Positions 1 through 11,200 of a stretch of 64,000 bases of DNA are shown one piece after another. The notes under the pieces are model-generated. The model worked only from the letters and a program-made list of their open reading frames with translations. It had not been told where the DNA came from and did no database searches. Source of the DNA: UBA6522 sp963664945 (GTDB taxonomy: Bacteria > Pseudomonadota > Gammaproteobacteria > Steroidobacterales > Rariloculaceae); contig OY761822.1 in assembly GCA_963664945.1 (NCBI GenBank), forward strand, positions 1,922,001 through 1,986,000, read 5' to 3'. The position numbers and the translations under genes are program-made. Each line of letters opens with the position of its first letter. Within the stretch, counting starts at the first letter, position 1.

Positions 1-3000
1 CGATCACGGCGGTGGACAACGCCGTGGACGCCGCCGACGCCGCCGTGACCGTCTCGGCCACCGCCGCCGGCGGCGGCGTCGCCAACCCCGCCGACGCGAC
101 CCTCACCATCACCGACAACGACGGCCGCGGCGTGACGGTGACGCCGCCGACGCTGCCGGCCCTGGCCGAGGTGGACGACGCGGGCACGGACGACGCCACG
201 GAGAACCGGGGCGTCTACGAGGTGGTGCTGACCAGCCGGCCCACCGGAACCGTGACGGTCAACGTCGCCAGTTCCGATACGAACATCGCCACGGTCAGCG
301 CATCCAGCCTCACGTTCGCCCCCGGCGTCTGGAACACGGCCCAGGAGGTCACGGTCACGGCCGTACCCGACAACTACGACAACGCCGGCGACAAGCGCGA
401 CACCACGATCACTAACACCGTCTCGGCCACCGGCACCGACTACGCCTCCGAGACCGCCTCGTCGGTGACGGTGGAAGTGACCGACGACGACGCCGCGCCC
501 GCCATCGCGCTGTCGGCGGCGCCCGCGAGTGTGGCCGAGAGCGCCTCGGCCACGTCCGTCACGGTCACAGCCACGCTGTCGGGCACGACGCGCTTCGCCG
601 CCGAGCAGAAGGTCCGCGTCACCGTCGGCGATGCGGACGACGACGCCACCTCCGGCACCGACTACGCCCCGGTGACCGCCTTCGACGTGACCCTTGCCAA
701 GGACGCGGCCTCGGGCAGCGCGTCCTTCTCGCTCGCCCCCACCCAGGACACCACCGACGAGGGGGCGGGCGAAGCCCTCACCGTCTCCGGCGTCCTCGCC
801 GGCGTCACCGTCAGCGACACCAGCGTAACGATCACCGACGACGACGCCACCCCCGGCGGGATCTCCCTGTCGGTGAGCCCCACAACCGTGGCCGAGGACA
901 AGGGCGCTGCGGAGACCTTCACCGTCACCGCCAGCGTCACCGGCGGCACGGAGTTCGGCGAAGACAAGACCGTCGCCATCGCCGTGGGCGGCGGCACGGC
1001 CACCGCCGGCACCGACTACGGGACCGTGTCCGGCTTCAACATCACGATCCCCGCAGGCGATATGAGCACCGACGGCGATTTCGACCTCACCCCCACCAAC
1101 GACACGCTCGACGAAGACAACGAGACCGTCAACGTCACCGGCACGGTGGCGAACGTGACGGTCACCGACACCAGTCTGACCCTCACCGACGACGACGATC
1201 CGCCGGTCATTTCCATCAGCGCAGCGAGCGTCACCGAAGGCGACAGTACCGACGACACCGCCGCCACGCTCACCTTCACCGTGAGCCTCGACGCCGCCAG
1301 CGGCAAGACCGTGACCGTGGCCTACGCCGATGCCGGGACCGGAACCGCCGCCTCCGCCACCGACTACACCGCCATCACCGCCGGAACCCTCAGTTTCGCG
1401 GCCGGAGAGACGGAGAAGACCGTCGATGTCACCATCACCGGCGACGACACCGACGAGGCCAACGAGACCGTCATCCTGCGCCTGTCTTCTCCCACCAACG
1501 CCACCCTCGCCGGCGGCGTCACCACGCTGGACGGCGCCGGAACCATCACCGACGACGACGAGGCCACCTTGTCAATCGACGACGCCACCGCCGCCGAGGG
1601 CGCTTCGGCGACGTTCACCATCCGCCTGTCCACCGCGCGCTCCACCGCCACGACGGTCACGGCGACGACCTCCACCGAAGCCACCGACACCGCCACGGCG
1701 CCCGCCGACTACACCCACAAGACCCAGGCGCTGACCATCGCCGCCGGCAGCACCTCCACCACCTTCACCGTCGCCCTCATCGACGATTCACTCAACGAGC
1801 TCGCCGAGACCTTCACCGTCACCCTAAGCGACGCCTCGGTGACGATATCCGACCCCACCGCCACCGGCACCATCGCCGGCAGCGGCAGCACCCTCATCAG
1901 CATCGCCAACGCCACCGCCGTGGAAGGCAGCGACCTCAGCTTCGCCGTGACCCGCTCCGGCGACACCGCCGGCGCCTCCTCGTTCACCTGGACCACCGGC
2001 GACGACACCGCCAACGGCGCGACGAAGGCCACCGCCGACAGCGACTACACCGAGGTGGACACCGCGCAGACCGTCAGTTTCGCCGCCACCGAGACCACCA
2101 AGACGATCACCGTCACGTCCACCGCCGATGACCTCATCGAAAGCGCCGAGACCTTCCGCGTCAACCTCGACAGCCCCACCGGCGCCGTGCTTGCCAGTAA
2201 CTTCGCCACCGGCACCATCACCGAAGGCACCACCGGCTACAGGATCAACGACGCCAACGCCGACGAAGGCGAGACCATCACCTTCACCATCACCCGCGAA
2301 GGACTCACCACCGCCGCCTCCACCGTCAAGTGGAACACCGCCGACGACACCACGCCCGGCGCCGACAAGGCCACCGCGGATACCGACTACACCGCCGTGG
2401 ACACCGCACAGACGGTGAGCTTCGCCATCGGCGAGACCAGCAAGGACATCACCGTCGACACCGATGAGGACACCACCGACGAACCTGACGAGACGTTCCG
2501 CGTGGTGCTCAGCGACCCGAGCGTCGGCGTGCTCACCGACGCCTTCGCCATCGGCACGATCAACGACGACGACGCCCCGACGCTGTCCATCGCCAACGCC
2601 TCCGCCAACGAAGGCAACGACATCACCTTCACCGTGAGCCTCACGAGCGCCCACGACGCCGACGTCGAAGTCACCGCCACCACCTCCTTGGAGACCACCG
2701 ACAGCGCCACCGCCGCCGATGACTACACCCACAAGGCCCAGGACCTGACCATCGCCCAAGGCGCCACGAGCGCTTCCTTCACCGTCTCCACCGCCGAGGA
2801 CGCCATCGACGAAGACGCCGGCGAGACCTTCACCGTCACGCTCACCGACGCCTCGCCCGCCGCCGTGACCATCGCCGACGCCACCGCCACCGGAACGATC
2901 ACCGACGATGACGAACGCGGCGTCACGATCTCCGAGACCTCGGTCACCGTGCGCGAGAGCGACGACGGCGATACCACCCCCGCCCGAGAGGACCAGGCCA

Positions 3001-6000
3001 CCTATACCGTCGTGCTCGACTCCGAGCCCGAAGGCGGCACGGTGACGATCAACCTGGCCAGCGAGGACGAAGCCATCGCCACCGTCTCGCCGGCCAGCAT
3101 CGACTTCACGGCCGGGAACTGGAACAACGCCGTGACCGTCACCGTCACCGGCGTCAACGACGACGCCGACAACACCGCCAACAAGCGCACCACGGCGATC
3201 ACCCACACCGTCGACGCCGAGGATACCGACTACGAGGACGAGGAAGCGGACGACGTTGAGGTCGAGGTCGCCGACGACGACGGCACGCCCACCGCCACGC
3301 TCACCCTCACCCCCACGCGCATCGACGAGTCCGGCGCGAGCAATGAGACCACCGTCACCGCGAACCTCTCCAACCCGTCCGGCGCCGCCGTCACCTTCAC
3401 CGTCGCCGCCGCCGCCGTGGCGCCCGCCGCCAACAGCGCCTTCACCCTCAGCAACAACACCACCCTGACCATCGCCAAGGGCGCCACAACGAGCACCGGC
3501 GAAGTCACGATCACGGCGGTGGACAACGCCGTGGACGCCGCCGACGCCGCCGTGACCGTCTCGGCCACCGCCGCCGGCGGCGGCGTCGCCAACCCCGCCG
3601 ACGCGACCCTCACCATCACCGACAACGACGGCCGCGGCGTGACGGTGACGCCGCCGACGCTGCCGGCCCTGGCCGAGGTGGACGACGCGGGCACGGACGA
3701 CGCCACGGAGAACCGGGGCGTCTACGAGGTGGTGCTGACCAGCCGGCCCACCGGAACCGTGACGGTCAACGTCGCCAGTTCCGATACGAACATCGCCACG
3801 GTCAGCGCATCCAGCCTCACGTTCGCCCCCGGCGTCTGGAACACGGCCCAGGAGGTCACGGTCACGGCCGTACCCGACAACTACGACAACGCCGGCGACA
3901 AGCGCGACACCACGATCACTAACACCGTCTCGGCCACCGGCACCGACTACGCCTCCGAGACCGCCTCGTCGGTGACGGTGGAAGTGACCGACGACGACGC
4001 CGCGCCCGCCATCGCGCTGTCGGCGGCGCCCGCGAGTGTGGCCGAGAGCGCCTCGGCCACGTCCGTCACGGTCACAGCCACGCTGTCGGGCACGACGCGC
4101 TTCGCCGCCGAGCAGAAGGTCCGCGTCACCGTCGGCGATGCGGACGACGACGCCACCTCCGGCACCGACTACGCCCCGGTGACCGCCTTCGACGTGACCC
4201 TTGCCAAGGACGCGGCCTCGGGCAGCGCGTCCTTCTCGCTCGCCCCCACCCAGGACACCACCGACGAGGGGGCGGGCGAAGCCCTCACCGTCTCCGGCGT
4301 CCTCGCCGGCGTCACCGTCAGCGACACCAGCGTAACGATCACCGACGACGACGCCACCCCCGGCGGGATCTCCCTGTCGGTGAGCCCCACAACCGTGGCC
4401 GAGGACAAGGGCGCTGCGGAGACCTTCACCGTCACCGCCAGCGTCACCGGCGGCACGGAGTTCGGCGAAGACAAGACCGTCGCCATCGCCGTGGGCGGCG
4501 GCACGGCCACCGCCGGCACCGACTACGGGACCGTGTCCGGCTTCAACATCACGATCCCCGCAGGCGATATGAGCACCGACGGCGATTTCGACCTCACCCC
4601 CACCAACGACACGCTCGACGAAGACAACGAGACCGTCAACGTCACCGGCACGGTGGCGAACGTGACGGTCACCGACACCAGTCTGACCCTCACCGACGAC
4701 GACGATCCGCCGGTCATTTCCATCAGCGCAGCGAGCGTCACCGAAGGCGACAGTACCGACGACACCGCCGCCACGCTCACCTTCACCGTGAGCCTCGACG
4801 CCGCCAGCGGCAAGACCGTGACCGTGGCCTACGCCGATGCCGGGACCGGAACCGCCGCCTCCGCCACCGACTACACCGCCATCACCGCCGGAACCCTCAG
4901 TTTCGCGGCCGGAGAGACGGAGAAGACCGTCGATGTCACCATCACCGGCGACGACACCGACGAGGCCAACGAGACCGTCATCCTGCGCCTGTCTTCTCCC
5001 ACCAACGCCACCCTCGCCGGCGGCGTCACCACGCTGGACGGCGCCGGAACCATCACCGACGACGACGAGGCCACCTTGTCAATCGACGACGCCACCGCCG
5101 CCGAGGGCGCTTCGGCGACGTTCACCATCCGCCTGTCCACCGCGCGCTCCACCGCCACGACGGTCACGGCGACGACCTCCACCGAAGCCACCGACACCGC
5201 CACGGCGCCCGCCGACTACACCCACAAGACCCAGGCGCTGACCATCGCCGCCGGCAGCACCTCCACCACCTTCACCGTCGCCCTCATCGACGATTCACTC
5301 AACGAGCTCGCCGAGACCTTCACCGTCACCCTAAGCGACGCCTCGGTGACGATATCCGACCCCACCGCCACCGGCACCATCGCCGGCAGCGGCAGCACCC
5401 TCATCAGCATCGCCAACGCCACCGCCGTGGAAGGCAGCGACCTCAGCTTCGCCGTGACCCGCTCCGGCGACACCGCCGGCGCCTCCTCGTTCACCTGGAC
5501 CACCGGCGACGACACCGCCAACGGCGCGACGAAGGCCACCGCCGACAGCGACTACACCGAGGTGGACACCGCGCAGACCGTCAGTTTCGCCGCCACCGAG
5601 ACCACCAAGACGATCACCGTCACGTCCACCGCCGATGACCTCATCGAAAGCGCCGAGACCTTCCGCGTCAACCTCGACAGCCCCACCGGCGCCGTGCTTG
5701 CCAGTAACTTCGCCACCGGCACCATCACCGAAGGCACCACCGGCTACAGGATCAACGACGCCAACGCCGACGAAGGCGAGACCATCACCTTCACCATCAC
5801 CCGCGAAGGACTCACCACCGCCGCCTCCACCGTCAAGTGGAACACCGCCGACGACACCACGCCCGGCGCCGACAAGGCCACCGCGGATACCGACTACACC
5901 GCCGTGGACACCGCACAGACGGTGAGCTTCGCCATCGGCGAGACCAGCAAGGACATCACCGTCGACACCGATGAGGACACCACCGACGAACCTGACGAGA

Positions 6001-8211
6001 CGTTCCGCGTGGTGCTCAGCGACCCGAGCGTCGGCGTGCTCACCGACGCCTTCGCCATCGGCACGATCAACGACGACGACGCCCCGACGCTGTCCATCGC
6101 CAACGCCTCCGCCAACGAAGGCAACGACATCACCTTCACCGTGAGCCTCACGAGCGCCCACGACGCCGACGTCGAAGTCACCGCCACCACCTCCTTGGAG
6201 ACCACCGACAGCGCCACCGCCGCCGATGACTACACCCACAAGGCCCAGGACCTGACCATCGCCCAAGGCGCCACGAGCGCTTCCTTCACCGTCTCCACCG
6301 CCGAGGACGCCATCGACGAAGACGCCGGCGAGACCTTCACCGTCACGCTCACCGACGCCTCGCCCGCCGCCGTGACCATCGCCGACGCCACCGCCACCGG
6401 AACGATCACCGACGATGACGAACGCGGCGTCACGATCTCCGAGACCTCGGTCACCGTGCGCGAGAGCGACGACGGCGATACCACCCCCGCCCGAGAGGAC
6501 CAGGCCACCTATACCGTCGTGCTCGACTCCGAGCCCGAAGGCGGCACGGTGACGATCAACCTGGCCAGCGAGGACGAAGCCATCGCCACCGTCTCGCCGG
6601 CCAGCATCGACTTCACGGCCGGGAACTGGAACAACGCCGTGACCGTCACCGTCACCGGCGTCAACGACGACGCCGACAACACCGCCAACAAGCGCACCAC
6701 GGCGATCACCCACACCGTCGACGCCGAGGATACCGACTACGAGGACGAGGAAGCGGACGACGTTGAGGTCGAGGTCGCCGACGACGACGGCACGCCCACC
6801 GCCACGCTCACCCTCACCCCCACGCGCATCGACGAGTCCGGCGCGAGCAATGAGACCACCGTCACCGCGAACCTCTCCAACCCGTCCGGCGCCGCCGTCA
6901 CCTTCACCGTCGCCGCCGCCGCCGTGGCGCCCGCCGCCAACAGCGCCTTCACCCTCAGCAACAACACCACCCTGACCATCGCCAAGGGCGCCACAACGAG
7001 CACCGGCGAAGTCACGATCACGGCGGTGGACAACGCCGTGGACGCCGCCGACGCCGCCGTGACCGTCTCGGCCACCGCCGCCGGCGGCGGCGTCGCCAAC
7101 CCCGCCGACGCGACCCTCACCATCACCGACAACGACGGCCGCGGCGTGACGGTGACGCCGCCGACGCTGCCGGCCCTGGCCGAGGTGGACGACGCGGGCA
7201 CGGACGACGCCACGGAGAACCGGGGCGTCTACGAGGTGGTGCTGACCAGCCGGCCCACCGGAACCGTGACGGTCAACGTCGCCAGTTCCGATACGAACAT
7301 CGCCACGGTCAGCGCATCCAGCCTCACGTTCGCCCCCGGCGTCTGGAACACGGCCCAGGAGGTCACGGTCACGGCCGTACCCGACAACTACGACAACGCC
7401 GGCGACAAGCGCGACACCACGATCACTAACACCGTCTCGGCCACCGGCACCGACTACGCCTCCGAGACCGCCTCGTCGGTGACGGTGGAAGTGACCGACG
7501 ACGACGCCGCGCCCGCCATCGCGCTGTCGGCGGCGCCCGCGAGTGTGGCCGAGAGCGCCTCGGCCACGTCCGTCACGGTCACAGCCACGCTGTCGGGCAC
7601 GACGCGCTTCGCCGCCGAGCAGAAGGTCCGCGTCACCGTCGGCGATGCGGACGACGACGCCACCTCCGGCACCGACTACGCCCCGGTGACCGCCTTCGAC
7701 GTGACCCTTGCCAAGGACGCGGCCTCGGGCAGCGCGTCCTTCTCGCTCGCCCCCACCCAGGACACCACCGACGAGGGGGCGGGCGAAGCCCTCACCGTCT
7801 CCGGCGTCCTCGCCGGCGTCACCGTCAGCGACACCAGCGTAACGATCACCGACGACGACGCCACCCCCGGCGGGATCTCCCTGTCGGTGAGCCCCACAAC
7901 CGTGGCCGAGGACAAGGGCGCTGCGGAGACCTTCACCGTCACCGCCAGCGTCACCGGCGGCACGGAGTTCGGCGAAGACAAGACCGTCGCCATCGCCGTG
8001 GGCGGCGGCACGGCCACCGCCGGCACCGACTACGGGACCGTGTCCGGCTTCAACATCACGATCCCCGCAGGCGATATGAGCACCGACGGCGATTTCGACC
8101 TCACCCCCACCAACGACACGCTCGACGAAGACAACGAGACCGTCAACGTCACCGGCACGGTGGCGAACGTGACGGTCACCGACACCAGTCTGACCCTCAC
8201 CGACGACGACG
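1..8211 (+). repeat. 3507-bp tandem repeat inside the Calx-beta gene (2 full copies plus 1197 bp)
   Basis: Copies occupy 1-3507, 3508-7014 and 7015-8211. The period of 3507 bp is exactly 1169 codons, so the frame is kept. The encoded protein is identical between copies, and out-of-frame translations on both strands also match, so synonymous sites agree too. The third copy stops matching after base 8211, where copy 1 (base 1198) continues ATCCGCC and copy 3 continues CCCGCGG. The array probably continues upstream of the window. Such perfection implies very recent duplication or ongoing gene conversion, or an assembly that has fixed an arbitrary copy number. Confidence 0.95.
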
Positions 8212-11200
8212 CCCGCGGCGTGACGGTGTCCACGGCCTCGGTGACGGTGCTCGAGGCGGACGACGGCGACACGCCCGCCGCCGAGCACGAGGCCACCTAC
8301 ACCATCGTGCTCGACAGCGAGCCGAGCGGCGGCACGGTGACTGTCAACCCGGCCAGTGGGGACACAGGCGCCGCCACCGTCTCGCCCACGAGCCTGAGCT
8401 TCAGCGCTTCGGACTGGAACTCGGCCCAGACGGTCACCGTCACCGGCGTCAACGACGACGTGGACAACGCGGGCAACCAGCGCACGACGTCCATCACCCA
8501 CAGCGTCAGCGCCGCCGGCACCGACTACGCCGACGAGACCGCCGCCGCCGTGTCCGTCACCGTCACCGACGATGACGACGACGGCACGCGCGGCGATATC
8601 TTCCTGGTGGCGACGTCGATACCGTCGATCTTGTACGAGGACGCTTCGCCGGATGCGATCATCCAGATCGAAGCGCACATCTGGACCCGGCGCGATACCG
8701 ACACCACGGTCACGCTCCGCTTCGGCCAGCCCGGCGACAGCGCCATCTCGGGCACGGACTACGAGCCCATCCCGGATCTCGAGATCGTGATCCCCGCCGG
8801 CCGGTCTCACTGGCTGGAGGGCGTCTGCCCCCGATTCATCGATGACACGCTCCTCGAGGGCGACGAGACGTTCAGCATCCTCGGCCGCGCGGAGGGCCTG
8901 ACCGTCGACGGCACCCACGTTACGATCCTCGACGACGAGAGCCGGGAGCCCACGTCGGTCACGCTGTCGGTGGACACGGACAGCGTGGGCGAAGGCGACG
9001 GCGCCACGCAGGTCGCCGTGACGGCGACGGTCGACGGCGACGACACCTTCCTCGCGGACCGCACCGTGACGGTGAGCGTCGGCGCGGATGGCGACACCGC
9101 GACCGCCGGCGCCGACTACACGTCGGTCGCCGACTTCCCCGTCACCATCGCCGCGAACGCGACGAGCGGCAGCGCGGCGTTCACGCTGACCCCCACCGAC
9201 GACGCGGACTACGAAGGAAACGAGGCCATCGGCATCGTCGGCGCGGTGTCCGGCGTCAACGTGAATCGGGCGTCGATCACTCTCGCCGACAACGACGAGC
9301 CGGACTGGGCGCTGACACTCGCCGTGGACACGGACACCGACATGGAGGGCCCGCAGAGCGAGATATCCGAAGGCGCCGGAGGGACCCTGGTCGAGGTCAC
9401 CGCCAGCCTGGCCGGCAGCCACCGCTTTCCGACCGACCGGACGCTCACCGTCGTGGTCGGCGTTGCCGACGACGGCGCGGTGGAAGGCATCGACTACGCG
9501 GCTCTCGACGACTTCCCGATCACGGTCGCGGCCGGCGCCGCCAGCGGAACCGGGACCTTCACCCTGACGCCGACCGACGACAACATGGCGGAAGGTGCCG
9601 AAACCGTCACCGTGGACGGCAGGCTCACAGGCGCATCGGTCGGTTCGACCTCGCTGACGCTCGCCGACAACGACGAGGCCCCCGACGGCATCGTCCTGTC
9701 CGCCAGCCCGGCGAGCGTCGGGGAAGATGACCGAACAACTCCAGTGACGGTCACCGCGACCGTGACGGGCGGCTCCACCTACCCCGGCGATACCGTCGTC
9801 GACATCACGGTCGAAAGCGGCACGGCCACCGCGGGGGCCGACTTCAGCCCCGTCGAGGACTACAGCATCACCGTTCCGGCCGGCGCGGTCAGCGGCTCCG
9901 GCCACTTCGCCCTCAGCCCCATTGACGACGGCGACCGCGAAGGGGACGAGACGGTCGCCATCGACGGCGCCTCCGGCGACATCGCGGTCACGGCGACCGT
10001 CGTCACGATCGAAGACGACGAGGCGCCGCCGCGCAATCTCGTGCTCTCCGCGTCCGACGTCGCCGTCGGCGAAGGCGAGAGCGCAAGCTGGACCGTCAGG
10101 CTCTCCGCCGTCCCGGACGGCCCCGTGATCGTGACCATCGCCGGCCACGAGGATACCGACCTCGCACTCGACGACGCCCGCCTCGAGTTCACGCCTTCGA
10201 CCTGGAACGACGGGCAGACCGTGACGGTGACGGCCGGACACGACGACGACGCATCCGACGACGCCGCGACCCTGAGCCACACCGCTTCCGGCGGCGGCTA
10301 CGATTCGGCCGCCGCCGACGTGGCGGTGGAGACCGCCGACGACGACACGCCCAAGCTGGTGTTTTCGACCCCGATGCTGGAGGTCGCCGCGGGCGGCAGC
10401 GGCACCTATACCGTCAGGCTCGACACCGAGCCCACCGAAGCGGTGGCCGTGACCATCGCCGGGCACACCGGCACGGGTCTGGCGCTCGATACCGCGGAGC
10501 TTGAGTTCACCCCCTCGAACTGGAACGAGGCTCAGCCGGTGACGGTCACGGCGCCGGCGCCCGAAGAGGCTGACTTGCGGGTTGTGGCTGCGGAACATGA
10601 AGCAACGACCTTGACGCACACCGCCGCGGGCGGAGACTACGACGCGGTCAGCGCGGATCTGGACGTGGCGGTGCTCGCCGATCCCATCACCATCTCGATC
10701 GCCGACGCCGAGGGCCCCGAGGGGAGCTACCTCGAGTTCCTGGTGACCCTGTCCCGTCCCTCGCCGGGCGACATCGAAGTGAACTGGGGCACCCTGCCGG
10801 GCGTGGCGAAGGCCGCGCTGCCCCCGCCCCAGAGCGGCACCTCGAAGGTCTCCGAGGGGGACTTCGAATTCGTCTCGGGACGGCTGCGCTTCGCCGAGGG
10901 CGAGCAGGAGCGGGCGATCAGGGTATGGGCCGTCGAGGACGACCTCGACGATCCCGACGAAACCTTCAAGGTGCGGTTGTGGAACCCGGCGGGCGCGGTG
11001 CTGGATGACCCGGTCACGGCGGTTCCGCTCGAGAACGCCTTCGACCGCTTGACCGACACCGGCGGGGAAGTCATCGAGGCGACCGGCACCATCACCGGTT
11101 CGGGACCGGATCCGCTGGAGTTGTCGATCGGCGCCGCGGATCTCTTCCTGGACGAGGGCGGCTTCACCCGGGTGACGGTCACGGCGACGGTCCCCAACGA

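Noticed and set aside
1..8211. A CRISPR-like or satellite array because of the strong repetition
   Set aside because: The repeat unit is 3.5 kb, codes in frame throughout, and has no spacer structure.
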